From: Microlunatus panaciterrae
GTDB taxonomy: Bacteria; Actinomycetota; Actinomycetes; Propionibacteriales; Propionibacteriaceae
Direction: 5' to 3'
DNA: 64,000 nt
Assembly: GCF_016907535.1 (NCBI RefSeq)
Contig: NZ_JAFBCF010000001.1
Location: 3,720,001 to 3,784,000 of the forward strand
The notes under the pieces were generated by a model. That model was not told where the DNA came from. It saw only the letters and a list, made by a program, of their open reading frames with translations, and did no database searches. The position numbers were made by a program, and so were the translations under genes. This document shows, in pieces, positions 38,492-48,356 of this stretch (position 1 is its first letter; every line of letters begins with the position of its first letter).

Positions 38492-38583
38492 CTTGGTACG
38501 AGGGTCCAGGACCCCAGGCGTAACATCCACACTAGACAGACCGGCGCGGCCCCCGGAAGCGCCGGGCACAACAAGGAGAGCCG

Positions 38584-40350
38584 ATGGCTGACAGCGACGA
38601 CCAACCGCGCCAGGGAGCAGAAGTGCTGACCGGCGCACAATCACTCGTGAAGTCGCTCGAGCAGGTCGGTGCCGACGTCGTCTTCGGTATCCCCGGTGGC
38701 GCCATCCTGCCGGCGTACGACCCCCTCTACGACTCCAAGTTCGTCCGGCACATCCTGGTGCGGCACGAGCAGGGTGCCGGACACGCCGCCCAGGGCTATG
38801 CGATGGTGACCGGCAAGGTGGGTGTGTGCATGGCCACCTCCGGCCCGGGCGCGACCAACCTCGTCACCCCGATCGCCGACGCCTACATGGACTCCGTCCC
38901 GATCGTCGCCATCACCGGCCAGGTCGCCGGCCCGTCGATCGGCACCGACGCCTTCCAGGAGGCCGACATCACCGGCATCACGATGCCGATCACCAAGCAC
39001 AACTTCCTGGTCCGACGCGCCGAGGACATCCCTGGCGCCATCCAGGCTGCGTTCCACATCGCCAGCACCGGCCGTCCCGGCCCGGTGCTCGTCGACATCA
39101 CCAAGGACGCGCTGCAGGCCACCGCGCCGTTCCACTGGCCCCAGCAGGTGGACCTGCCCGGCTACCGTCCGGTCACCAAACCGCACGGCAAACAGGTCCG
39201 GGAGGCGGCGAAGCTGATCAGTGCCGCCACCCGCCCGGTGCTCTACGTCGGGGGCGGGGTGGTCAAGGCCGGCGCGTCGGCCGAGCTGAAGGAGCTCGCC
39301 GAGCTGACCGGGATCCCGGTCGTGACGACACTGATGGCGCGCGGAGTCTTCCCCGACAGCCACCAGCAGAACCTGGGCATGCCGGGGATGCACGGGACGG
39401 TGGCCGCGGTCGGGGCCCTTCAGCGCAGCGACCTGTTGATCTCGCTCGGGGCCCGCTTCGACGACCGGGTGACCGGACAGCTGTCGTCGTTCGCGCCGCT
39501 GGCCAAGGTGATTCATGCCGACATCGACCCGGCCGAGATCTCCAAGAACCGGGTCGCCGACGTGCCGATCGTGGGTGACTGCAAAGAGGTGATCACCGAG
39601 CTGATCAGCCTGCTCAAGGCGTCCCCGGACCAGCTGCCGCGGCTGTCGGAGTGGAGCAGCTATCTGCAGGATCTCAAGCGGCGCTACCCGACCGGCTACG
39701 ACCTGCCCGAGGACGGCAGCCTGTCGCCGCAGTACGTGATCCAGCGGATCGGTGAGCTCACCGGCCCGGACGCCTACTACGCCGCCGGCGTCGGCCAGCA
39801 CCAGATGTGGGCAGCGCACTACCTGCCGTTCGAACGGCCCGGCCGCTGGCTCAACTCCGGTGGCCTCGGGACGATGGGTTACTGCGTGCCCGCCGCGATG
39901 GGCGCCAAGGTGGGTGTACCCGACTCGGTGGTCTGGGGGATCGACGGCGACGGCTGCTTCCAGATGACCAACCAGGAGCTGGTGACCTGTGCCCTGGAAG
40001 GGATCCCGGTCAAGATCGCGGTGATCAACAACCAGAGCCTCGGCATGGTGCGACAGTGGCAGACCCTGTTCTACCAGGGCCGATACTCCAACACCGACCT
40101 GAAGACCAACCGGGTGCCGGACTTCCAGAAGCTGGCCGAGGCGATGGGCTGCGTCGGGCTGCGCGCCGAGACTCCGGAGGAGGTCGACGCGGTGATCGAG
40201 AAGGCCCTGTCGATCAACGACATGCCTGTCGTGGTGGAATTCGTGGTGCACAAGGACGCCATGGTCTGGCCGATGGTGGCCGCTGGGACCAGCAACGACG
40301 AGATCAAGGTCGCCCGTGACATGGCACCGAAATGGGACGAGGAGATCTGA
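38584..40350 (+). CDS. ilvB: Acetolactate synthase large subunit
   Basis: ThDP- and FAD-dependent enzyme making acetolactate or acetohydroxybutyrate, the first shared step of branched-chain synthesis. The 588-aa protein has [18 protein letters not shown], the ThDP-activating glutamate in [14 protein letters not shown], the FAD/middle domain with [17 protein letters not shown] and the ThDP-Mg site [16 protein letters not shown] with [17 protein letters not shown] 38584 has AAGGAG seven bases upstream. ilvN starts directly after the stop. Expression is probably controlled by the attenuator upstream. Confidence 0.97.
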   Translation: MADSDDQPRQGAEVLTGAQSLVKSLEQVGADVVFGIPGGAILPAYDPLYDSKFVRHILVRHEQGAGHAAQGYAMVTGKVGVCMATSGPGATNLVTPIADAYMDSVPIVAITGQVAGPSIGTDAFQEADITGITMPITKHNFLVRRAEDIPGAIQAAFHIASTGRPGPVLVDITKDALQATAPFHWPQQVDLPGYRPVTKPHGKQVREAAKLISAATRPVLYVGGGVVKAGASAELKELAELTGIPVVTTLMARGVFPDSHQQNLGMPGMHGTVAAVGALQRSDLLISLGARFDDRVTGQLSSFAPLAKVIHADIDPAEISKNRVADVPIVGDCKEVITELISLLKASPDQLPRLSEWSSYLQDLKRRYPTGYDLPEDGSLSPQYVIQRIGELTGPDAYYAAGVGQHQMWAAHYLPFERPGRWLNSGGLGTMGYCVPAAMGAKVGVPDSVVWGIDGDGCFQMTNQELVTCALEGIPVKIAVINNQSLGMVRQWQTLFYQGRYSNTDLKTNRVPDFQKLAEAMGCVGLRAETPEEVDAVIEKALSINDMPVVVEFVVHKDAMVWPMVAAGTSNDEIKVARDMAPKWDEEI

Positions 40351-41995
<1,645 letters not shown>

Positions 41996-42023
41996 TCTCG
42001 GCCCGACTCAGTCGCACCTCGGG

Positions 42024-42051
42024 CCGCCCGTCTCCTGCCGGAGACGGGCGG
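42024..42051. terminator. Hairpin between ilvC and the convergent 178-aa gene
   Basis: CCGCCCGTCTC and GAGACGGGCGG form a perfect 11-bp stem with a 6-base loop. There is no T-run, so it is a likely bidirectional actinobacterial-type terminator serving both convergent genes. Confidence 0.7.
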
Positions 42052-42078
42052 GCTGTCGTCGTTCGGGGTCCGCGGAGG

Positions 42079-42615
42079 TCAGCGGGACTTGATCTCCAGG
42101 GAGGCGACCCGGACGCCGTCCTTGCGCAGTCCGGTCCCGACGTTGAACAGCTTGCTGCTCGGGGTGCCGCCTTCGGTGACCGCATCGTTGGCCATCACGC
42201 AGACATGGGTCAGGCCGGAAGTGTCGAGATCGGTGAAGTGGTCGGGCAGGCAGTGTCCGTACGCGGCCTGCAGCGCCTTCAGACCGGCAGCCGCCGAGGC
42301 CTTCGGGAACTCCACTGCCGCGTCCACCACGTAGTCATGAGTAGCGACGTAGCGGGCGTGGTTGATCCGGGTGGCGTCCGGCAGGTCCACGTCGGCGTAC
42401 CACTCCAGGTCCGCCAGGGTGAGGGCATCGCAGCGGTAGCCGGTGAGGGTGTTCCGGCAGGTGCTGCCGCGCTCGGTCTGGAACGAGAAGTACGGCACGC
42501 CCCACCCGCCCGCATAGCGCGCCAGCACGGCGAACGCGATGATCACGAAGGCCGCCATCAGCACAATGCCGGCGATCACACGGAGCGCCTGGTGTCTGCG
42601 ATGGGCCACTGCCAC
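42079..42615 (-). CDS. Hypothetical single-pass membrane protein, 178 aa
   Basis: One N-terminal membrane helix (VIAGIVLMAAFVIIAFAVLA, residues about 14-33) precedes an extracytoplasmic domain with four cysteines (TCRNTLTGYRCD, GHCLPDHF and THVCVMAND), suggesting two disulfides. I recognise no family. Start is GTG 42615 or 42609; upstream in-frame sequence is the repeat array B and is not coding. It ends 28 bp after the ilvC terminator hairpin on the opposite strand. Confidence 0.6.
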   Translation of the reverse strand: MAVAHRRHQALRVIAGIVLMAAFVIIAFAVLARYAGGWGVPYFSFQTERGSTCRNTLTGYRCDALTLADLEWYADVDLPDATRINHARYVATHDYVVDAAVEFPKASAAAGLKALQAAYGHCLPDHFTDLDTSGLTHVCVMANDAVTEGGTPSSKLFNVGTGLRKDGVRVASLEIKSR

Positions 42616-42651
42616 AGGATGCCTGACCCGCGCCGCAATGCCAACCGGACG

Positions 42652-42985
42652 TCGAAAACTCAGCAGAACGCGACTTTTCGCGCCGCGTTCTGGGGGTGGG
42701 GGCTCGAAAACTCGGCAGAACGCGACTTTTCGCCCCCGTTCGCGGGCATGGGCTCGAAAACTCGGCAGAACGCGACTTCTGGCGTCTGTTCGGCCGTGTG
42801 GGGCTCGAGAACTCGGCAGATCGCGACTTTTCGGGCCCGTTCGGGGGGTGGGGCTCGAGAACTCGGCAGAACGCGACTTTTCGCGCCCGTTCGGGCGTGT
42901 GGGGCTAGAGAACTCGGCAGAACGCGACTCTTCGCGCCCGTTCGGCCGTATGGGGCTCGAGAACTCGACACATCGCGACTTTTCG
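42652..42985 (-). repeat. Tandem intergenic repeat, array B (seven copies, about 51-bp period)
   Basis: Seven copies of GAACTCGGCAGAACGCGACT-type core start near 42,652, 42,704, 42,754, 42,805, 42,855, 42,906 and 42,958. They are the reverse complement of the array A core (12.2 kb). Variable parts between copies are also alike (CGCCCGTTCGG-GTGGGG), so they are not CRISPR spacers. The surrounding 42,616-43,120 holds no gene. Confidence 0.9.
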
Positions 42986-43120
42986 CGCAAGGCCGTGGCA
43001 GAAGAGCCCTGTCGCCTCCCGCGTCTCCGATCCTGTCTTCGTGCACCGACCCAGGCCGGGCCATTGGTGGAGTGGATGAACGGTCCGACTCTGCCCGGTC
43101 AGGGGCGGCCTGCTGTGGGT

Positions 43121-43684
43121 TCAGCGCCGAACGGCAATGATGACCGAGGTGTCCTCGGCAACCATCACATCGACGCTGACAAAGCGCTCGTCGGACAGCC
43201 ACTCCTGACGGACCCGATCGACCCGGCCTTGATCGAGAGGTGGCCAGCTGGGGCAGGGGGTGAAGTCGTCGAGGACGATCATGCCGCCTTCCTCAACCAG
43301 CTCGATGATGTCCTCGCGGGGCGCGCCCTTCGCGCTGCCGGCGTCCAGGAACAGCAGCGAGAACGGGGCATGCTCGGCCAGGCTGGTCCAGTCGGCGTGC
43401 ATCACGTCGATGTCGTCGTGGGCGAACATGTCCATCACCCCGTGGGCCAGCTCGGGGTCGAGCTCGGCGGTGATGACTCGGGTCTGCTTGGGCGCCCCGG
43501 TCCGCAACCAGGCGGCGCCGACCCCGCAACCTGTGCCGCACTCGGCAATGGTGCCCGTCCGGGTGGCGGCCAGTGTCGCGAGCAGCCGGCCGGTCTCAGA
43601 TCGCGATGCCTGGACGTAGCCGCGCTCGAGCGACATCCGCAAGGCGCGGATGACCAGCTCAGGGAGTTGTGGAGGAGCACTCAC
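43121..43684 (-). CDS. SAM-dependent O-methyltransferase-like protein
   Basis: A 187-aa Rossmann methyltransferase with motif I in IAECGTGCGVGAAWL, a following acidic residue in VITAELDPELAHG, DIDVMHADW, and FLDAGSAKG with MIVLDDFTP. This is the catechol O-methyltransferase-like pattern, though the metal-site aspartates are only partly obvious. The substrate is unknown. GTG 43684 is placed because a CAGACT -10 lies six bases upstream on the minus strand. Upstream and divergent is the small 55-aa gene. Confidence 0.78.
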   Translation of the reverse strand: MSAPPQLPELVIRALRMSLERGYVQASRSETGRLLATLAATRTGTIAECGTGCGVGAAWLRTGAPKQTRVITAELDPELAHGVMDMFAHDDIDVMHADWTSLAEHAPFSLLFLDAGSAKGAPREDIIELVEEGGMIVLDDFTPCPSWPPLDQGRVDRVRQEWLSDERFVSVDVMVAEDTSVIIAVRR

Positions 43685-43690
43685 CCTCAA

Positions 43691-43696
43691 AGTCTG
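43691..43696 (-). promoter_or_regulatory. -10 element (CAGACT) of the methyltransferase gene
   Basis: Minus-strand CAGACT ends six bases before GTG 43684. The first base deviates from consensus, so support is the recurring spacing in this genome. Confidence 0.35.
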
Positions 43697-43778
43697 ACAG
43701 GTCGGCGCTGGCGAGGTGGCTTGTCCGGTATGCGAGACGCCGTCGCCCACATAGTGTCAGAAAAATACTTGGGTGTCC

Positions 43779-43784
43779 TAGTAT
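43779..43784 (+). promoter_or_regulatory. -10 element (TAGTAT) of the 55-aa gene
   Basis: TAGTAT ends seven bases before ATG 43792 and no ribosome site exists; predicted leaderless. Confidence 0.45.
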
Positions 43785-43791
43785 CTAGGTC

Positions 43792-43959
43792 ATGTACGAG
43801 ATGTATCCGGACGCTTGGAAGACGAGCGACGACACGAGAGCAGAAGGCCTGCCGACTCGCCAGCAGTCGGTGGTCTCCACCGACCGTCCTCGGCGTCGGG
43901 CCCGCAAGGAACACTCGGTCACCCCTCCGGTCATCGCGCGCACGCTCGAGGAGCGCTAG
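43792..43959 (+). CDS. Small basic protein, 55 aa
   Basis: ATG 43792 to TAG 43957-43959 encodes a 55-residue protein starting MYEMYPDAWKTSDDTR, with a basic centre (DRPRRRARKEH) and the end VIARTLEER. I recognise no family. Support comes from the well-placed -10 box and from good codon bias; no homologue can be checked here. It lies between divergent and convergent genes, so it would be a monocistronic unit. Nothing else is seen up to leuB at 44,109. Confidence 0.5.
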   Translation: MYEMYPDAWKTSDDTRAEGLPTRQQSVVSTDRPRRRARKEHSVTPPVIARTLEER

Positions 43960-44108
43960 CCGAGAGAAGGCTGGCTCACCACCGGCAGGGCGGGGACCAA
44001 CTCGAGGTCCGCAGCCCTGGCCATCGCCGGAGCCGCCTGCTGCTTGCGGAGCCGAGCCCATCCAGGTTGAGAAGGCTGCCCTGAGAAAGCCCCGCGTTTG
44101 GTCGCCGT

Positions 44109-45164
44109 CTATACGGCTGCGGCGATGGCGTCGCCGATCTCGGTAGTGCTCCGGCGCTGACCTGCGGTCCGACCGGCGATGTCGGCGATCACTGCCTTCT
44201 CCACCCGGGCTGCCTCCTCGGCCAGACCGAGGTGGTCCAGCAGCAGCGACATCGACAGGATGGTCGCCGTCGGGTCCGCGATGCCCTGACCGGCGATGTC
44301 CGGCGCCGAGCCGTGCACCGGTTCGAACATCGACGGGAAGGTGCGGTCCGGGTTGATGTTGCCGCTGGCCGCCAGTCCGATGCCGCCGGTCACTGCCGCG
44401 GCCAGGTCGGTGATGATGTCGCCGAACAGGTTGTCGGTGACGACCACGTCAAACCGCGCCGGATCGGTGGCCAGGAAGATGGTCGCCGCGTCCACGTGCA
44501 GGTAGTCGGTGGTGACACCCGGGTACTCCGTGGCCACGGACTCGAAGATGCGGCGCCACAGCCCGCCGGCGTTCACCAGCACGTTGTGCTTGTGCACCAG
44601 GGTGATCTTGTTGCGGCGCCGGGTGGCCCGTTCGAACGCGTCCCGCACGACCCGCTCCACCCCGTACGCGGTGTTCACGCTGACCTCGGTGGCGATCTCC
44701 GCCGGAGTGCCCTGCCGGACGACGCCGCCGTTGCCGCAGTAGAGCCCCTCGGTGCCCTCGCGGACGACGACGAAGTCCACCTCCTTGCCGGCGGTGACGC
44801 TCTCGGCAAGGGGGGTCGGCACGCCGGGGAACAGCCGGCTGGGGCGCAGGTTGACGTAGTGGTCGAAGGCGAACCGCAGCTTCAGCAGCAGACCGCGTTC
44901 CAGCAGGCCGCTGGGGACGTCGGTCGCGCCGGGTGCCGCGCCGACCGCTCCGAGCACGATGGCGTCGGCCTGCGCCAACTCGGCCAGCACCGAGTCGGGC
45001 AGCACCTCTCCGGTCCGCTGCCACCGGGTCGCGCCGAGGTCATAGGCGGTGGTGTTGAACCGGTGGGCACCGGCGACCGCCTCGAGGACCTTCAAGCCCT
45101 CCGCGACCACCTCGGGTCCGATCCCGTCGCCACCGATGATTGCCAGGTTCTGTGCGTCAGCCAC
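44109..45164 (-). CDS. leuB: 3-isopropylmalate dehydrogenase
   Basis: NAD-dependent decarboxylating dehydrogenase of leucine synthesis. The 351-aa protein opens [16 protein letters not shown], has [18 protein letters not shown], the substrate/metal part [20 protein letters not shown] and the NAD loop [22 protein letters not shown] 45164 lies six bases after a TACGAT -10 box, so it appears leaderless. leuA, leuC and leuD are not in the window. Divergent from ilvE with about 85 bp between starts. An isopropylmalate/tartrate dehydrogenase alternative is less likely in this context. Confidence 0.95.
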   Translation of the reverse strand: MADAQNLAIIGGDGIGPEVVAEGLKVLEAVAGAHRFNTTAYDLGATRWQRTGEVLPDSVLAELAQADAIVLGAVGAAPGATDVPSGLLERGLLLKLRFAFDHYVNLRPSRLFPGVPTPLAESVTAGKEVDFVVVREGTEGLYCGNGGVVRQGTPAEIATEVSVNTAYGVERVVRDAFERATRRRNKITLVHKHNVLVNAGGLWRRIFESVATEYPGVTTDYLHVDAATIFLATDPARFDVVVTDNLFGDIITDLAAAVTGGIGLAASGNINPDRTFPSMFEPVHGSAPDIAGQGIADPTATILSMSLLLDHLGLAEEAARVEKAVIADIAGRTAGQRRSTTEIGDAIAAAV

Positions 45165-45170
45165 CGGCGC

Positions 45171-45176
45171 ATCGTA
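45171..45176 (-). promoter_or_regulatory. -10 element (TACGAT) of leuB
   Basis: Minus-strand TACGAT, six bases before GTG 45164; no ribosome site. Confidence 0.45.
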
Positions 45177-45236
45177 TCGACACCGCACCGGCCGCGACCG
45201 TGCCGTCTCACCGCGCAGACCGGCAGGGGTGAATGT

Positions 45237-45242
45237 TAGTTT
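45237..45242 (+). promoter_or_regulatory. -10 element (TAGTTT) of ilvE
   Basis: TAGTTT ends six bases before ATG 45249; predicted leaderless, divergent from leuB. Confidence 0.45.
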
Positions 45243-45248
45243 TCTCGC

Positions 45249-46334
45249 ATGACCTTGCCGTTCGACCTGCGCCGCAACCCGAGCCCCCGCACCGCTGCGG
45301 ACCGAGCGGCGATCCTGGCCGACCCGGGGTTCGGCCTGAACTTCACCGACCATATGGCGGTGGCCACCTGGAGCCGCGCAGACGGCTGGTACGACTCCGG
45401 CATCGTCCCGTACGGACCGTTCACCCTCGACCCGGCCAGCGCGGTGCTGCACTACGCGCAGGAGATCTTCGAGGGGCTGAAGGCCTACCGGCACGCGGAC
45501 GGCAGCGTGTGGCTGTTCCGGCCCGAGGCCAACGCGGCCCGGTTCGCCCGCTCGGCCGAGCGGCTGGCACTGCCGCAGCTGAGCACCGAGGACTTCCTCG
45601 GCAGCATCGAGGCGCTGATCGCCGCGGACGTGGAGTGGGTGCCCACGGCGCCGGAGCAGAGCCTGTACCTGCGGCCGTTCATGTTCGCCAACGAGGTCTT
45701 CCTGGGCGTACGGCCGGCGCAGAAGGTCACCTACTGCTGCATCGCCAGCCCGGCCGGCGCCTACTTCTCCTCAGGAGTGCACCCGGTCAAGATCTGGCTG
45801 AGCACCACCTATGCTCGGGCCGCCCCGGGCGGCACCGGGGCCGCGAAGTGTGGTGGCAACTACGCCGCCAGTCTGGTCGCCCAGCAGGAGGCGGCCGCCA
45901 ACGGCTGCGAGCAGGTGATGTTCGCCGACGCGGCCGAGCACAAGTGGCTGGAGGAGCTCGGCGGCATGAACGTCTACCTGATCAACACCGACAACGAGCT
46001 GGTCACCCCGCAGCTGAACGGCTCGATCCTCGAGGGTGTCACCCGTGACTCCATCCTGACGCTGGCCGGCGAGCACGGGCTGACCCCGGTCGAGCGGCGG
46101 ATCTCCATCGAGGAGCTGCTGGACGGCCTGCGGGCGGGCTCGATCACCGAGGTCTTCGCCTGCGGCACCGCGGCCGTCGTGACGCCGATCGGCAGTCTGA
46201 GGACGCCCGACACCGAGGTGACCGTCGGCTCCGGTGAGGGTGGGGAGACCACTGCCGCGATCCGCGCTGCCCTGCTGGACATCCAGTACGGCCGGTCCGA
46301 GGACACCCACGGCTGGCTTCGCCGCGTCGTCTGA
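45249..46334 (+). CDS. ilvE: Branched-chain amino-acid aminotransferase
   Basis: PLP fold-type IV enzyme performing the last step for Val, Leu and Ile. The 361-aa protein has [44 protein letters not shown], the PLP lysine in [16 protein letters not shown] and [14 protein letters not shown] binding the PLP phosphate. Length and motifs fit the type II group with actinobacterial and mammalian enzymes. It is predicted leaderless from TAGTTT. The region after its stop holds a large palindrome and the cimA attenuator. Confidence 0.96.
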   Translation: MTLPFDLRRNPSPRTAADRAAILADPGFGLNFTDHMAVATWSRADGWYDSGIVPYGPFTLDPASAVLHYAQEIFEGLKAYRHADGSVWLFRPEANAARFARSAERLALPQLSTEDFLGSIEALIAADVEWVPTAPEQSLYLRPFMFANEVFLGVRPAQKVTYCCIASPAGAYFSSGVHPVKIWLSTTYARAAPGGTGAAKCGGNYAASLVAQQEAAANGCEQVMFADAAEHKWLEELGGMNVYLINTDNELVTPQLNGSILEGVTRDSILTLAGEHGLTPVERRISIEELLDGLRAGSITEVFACGTAAVVTPIGSLRTPDTEVTVGSGEGGETTAAIRAALLDIQYGRSEDTHGWLRRVV

Positions 46335-46363
46335 CGCCCGTTTGGACCCTTGCGCCTGTGTCG

Positions 46364-46432
46364 GTTTCCCAAGTCGACTTGGGAAACTGTCACGAAGCCA
46401 GGGAAATCTGCCCCGCTCAGTGACAGTTTCCC
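46364..46432. repeat. 24-bp perfect palindrome with a nested 13-bp inverted repeat
   Basis: GTTTCCCAAGTC and GACTTGGGAAAC (46,364-46,387) form a perfect palindrome. Its right arm continues into GGGAAACTGTCAC (46,381-46,393), which is perfectly inverted as GTGACAGTTTCCC at 46,420-46,432. The arms compete, so two alternative structures are possible. It may end ilvE transcription; no T-run follows. Confidence 0.85.
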
Positions 46433-46541
46433 GGGCTTTGTCAGGGCTCCAGCGAGGCGTACGAGCTAGCGCCGGATGCCCGCATCTGGACGAGTTGTCT
46501 CAACCAGTGGGATCGTGGCGTTCGCAGCGACCACGCTGGGT

Positions 46542-46547
46542 GACACT
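46542..46547 (+). promoter_or_regulatory. Possible -10 element (GACACT) of the cimA leader
   Basis: GACACT ends six bases before the leader ATG at 46,554, the same spacing as other leaderless starts here, but no good -35 is visible. Confidence 0.3.
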
Positions 46548-46553
46548 GAGGAC

Positions 46554-46583
46554 ATGCATCTGATGCAGCTCATCATTTCCTAG
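46554..46583 (+). CDS. Leader peptide of cimA (branched-chain attenuator)
   Basis: ATG CAT CTG ATG CAG CTC ATC ATT TCC TAG encodes MHLMQLIIS, nine residues with Leu, Leu, Ile, Ile. The Leu-Ile-Ile run lies immediately before the stop, and a 10-bp perfect stem starts on the last base of the stop codon. Followed by an intrinsic terminator and then cimA, it has all parts of a translational attenuator responding to charged Ile/Leu tRNA. A second ATG at 46,563 could start a shorter MQLIIS. Confidence 0.7.
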   Translation: MHLMQLIIS

Positions 46584-46637
46584 CGCGCTGAGACACTCAG
46601 CGCGCCAAACCTCCTGTCCTTGAACGGGAGGTTTTTT
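46583..46637 (+). terminator. Attenuator of cimA: strong hairpin plus intrinsic terminator
   Basis: GCGCGCTGAG (46,583-46,592) pairs perfectly with CTCAGCGCGC (46,596-46,605) around a 3-base loop. Then AACCTCC (46,608-46,614) pairs with GGAGGTT (46,627-46,633), followed by a run of T to 46,636. cimA starts 43 bp later. Confidence 0.75.
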
Positions 46638-46679
46638 CGTTGTCAGACAAAGTAGGACGCACGAGGACCGAGGTTTCCG

Positions 46680-48332
46680 ATGACCGGAACAGCACCAGTC
46701 AAGCCGGCAGAGTTTCACGTCTACGACACCACGCTGCGCGATGGAGCGCAGCAGGAGGGGCTGCGGCTGTCAGTCATCGACAAGCTGGCCATTGCCGGTT
46801 TCCTGGATGAGCTGGGCGTCGGTTTCATCGAGGGCGGCTGGCCCGGGGCCAACCCCAACGACACCGCCTTCTTCGAGTCCCTGAAGAGCGGCGGGCCGGA
46901 CGGCCAGTTCCGGCTGCAGAATGCGACCCTGGCGGCCTTCGGGTTCACCCGCCGGGTCGGCATGAGGGCCGCCGACGATCCGCTGACCGCCGCTGTCCGC
47001 GACTCCGGTGCACCGGTGGCCTGCCTGGTGGCCAAGAGCCACGACCGGCACGTGGAGCAGGCGCTGCGCACCACCCTGGCCGAGAACCTGGCCATGATCA
47101 CCGACACGGTGACGCACCTGCGGGCCGAGGGTCAGCGGGTCTTCGTCGACTGTGAGCACTTCTTCGACGGCTACCGGGACAACGCCGCTTACGCCCTCGA
47201 GGTGGTGCGGACCGCGGCCGAGGCGGGCGCGGAGGTCGTGGTGCTCTGCGACACCAACGGTGGGATGCTGCCCAACTGGATCGGTGACGTGGTCGCCGCC
47301 GCCGGCGAGATCGGCGTACCGCTGGGCATCCACTGCCACAACGACACCGGTTGCGCGGTAGCGAACACGCTTGCAGCCGTTGACGCCGGTGCCATGCACG
47401 TACAGGGCACCATCAACGGCTACGGGGAGAGGACGGGCAACGCCGACCTGGTGTCGGTGGTGGCCAACCTCGAATTGAAGTACGGCTGGCCGGTACTGCC
47501 AGCCGGGGCACTGGCCGAGGCGACGCGACTATCCCATGCGATCGCCGAGGTGACGAACGTTCCACCGAGCGGTCGTCAGCCCTATGTCGGACTCTCAGCG
47601 TTCGCCCACAAGGCAGGACTGCATGCGAGTGCGATCAAGGTAGACCCCAACCTCTACCAACACATCGACCCGGCCCTGGTGGGGAATGACATGCGGATGC
47701 TCGTGTCCGACATGGCGGGCCGGGCCAACATCCAGATCAAGGGGGAGGAGCTGGGCTTCGACCTCTCCGATCGCGATCTGGCGGCCAAGATCACCGACCA
47801 GGTGAAGGAGGCGGAGGCGGCCGGTTACACCTACGAGGCGGCCGACGCGAGCTTCGAGCTGCTACTGCGCCGCGAGCTCGGTCAGCTGCCCGAGCTGTTC
47901 GCGGTGCACTCGTGGCGGGTGTTCACCCAGTCGCACCACGGCGACGAGATCGACACCGAGGCGACGGTCAAGCTGACCGCCAAGGGTGTCGGCCAGCGCG
48001 TCGTGGGGGAGGGCAACGGGCCGGTGAACGCCCTGGATCATGCCGTACGGAACGCGCTGGCGCCGGCCTATCCGGTGGTCGACCGGTTTGAGCTGATCGA
48101 CTACCGGGTGCGGATCCTCGACCAGGGGCACGGCACCGACGCCACCGTACGGGTGCTGATCCAGACCACCGACGGCAGGCGAACGTGGACCACCGTCGGC
48201 GTCGGGCAGAACCTCATCGAGGCCTCCTGGGAGGCGCTCTTCGAGGCCTACCTGTTCGGACTGATCCACTCGCAGGCGAGCCCGGAGGCCGACGTCGAGG
48301 AGCCGGCCGCGCCGGTCCCGGCCGGCGTCTGA
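46680..48332 (+). CDS. cimA: Citramalate synthase
   Basis: Condenses pyruvate and acetyl-CoA to (R)-citramalate, a threonine-independent route to 2-ketobutyrate and isoleucine. The 550-aa protein has the DRE-TIM opening VYDTTLRDGAQQEGL, FIEGGWPGANPNDTAFF, the metal ligands IHCHNDTGCAVANTLAAVDAG, NGYGERTGNADL, and the C-terminal LeuA-dimer allosteric domain. FIEGGWPGANPND is more like CimA than LeuA or homocitrate synthase. ATG 46680 has GAGG about eight bases upstream. It is preceded by a leader peptide and terminator, so attenuation is likely. It ends 24 bp before the convergent deoA. Confidence 0.93.
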   Translation: MTGTAPVKPAEFHVYDTTLRDGAQQEGLRLSVIDKLAIAGFLDELGVGFIEGGWPGANPNDTAFFESLKSGGPDGQFRLQNATLAAFGFTRRVGMRAADDPLTAAVRDSGAPVACLVAKSHDRHVEQALRTTLAENLAMITDTVTHLRAEGQRVFVDCEHFFDGYRDNAAYALEVVRTAAEAGAEVVVLCDTNGGMLPNWIGDVVAAAGEIGVPLGIHCHNDTGCAVANTLAAVDAGAMHVQGTINGYGERTGNADLVSVVANLELKYGWPVLPAGALAEATRLSHAIAEVTNVPPSGRQPYVGLSAFAHKAGLHASAIKVDPNLYQHIDPALVGNDMRMLVSDMAGRANIQIKGEELGFDLSDRDLAAKITDQVKEAEAAGYTYEAADASFELLLRRELGQLPELFAVHSWRVFTQSHHGDEIDTEATVKLTAKGVGQRVVGEGNGPVNALDHAVRNALAPAYPVVDRFELIDYRVRILDQGHGTDATVRVLIQTTDGRRTWTTVGVGQNLIEASWEALFEAYLFGLIHSQASPEADVEEPAAPVPAGV

Positions 48333-48356
48333 CCCCGGCCGCCAGGCAGCCGGAGG

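Larger units (their letters stand above)
38206..38583. other. 378-bp regulatory region upstream of ilvB
   Basis: Contains the ilvB promoter, leader peptide, hairpin and attenuator listed separately, plus the divergent promoter of the stress protein gene in its left third. Nothing else is recognised. Confidence 0.7.
46335..46679. other. 345-bp intergenic region with palindromes and the cimA leader
   Basis: Holds the nested palindrome after ilvE (46,364-46,432) and the cimA leader, hairpin and terminator, listed separately. No other gene is seen. Confidence 0.75.

Noticed and set aside
42652-42985. CRISPR-like array (regular 28-bp repeats with 22-bp spacers)
   Set aside because: The parts between cores resemble each other, the cores diverge, the family recurs at 12.2 kb as plain tandem repeats, and no cas gene is present.
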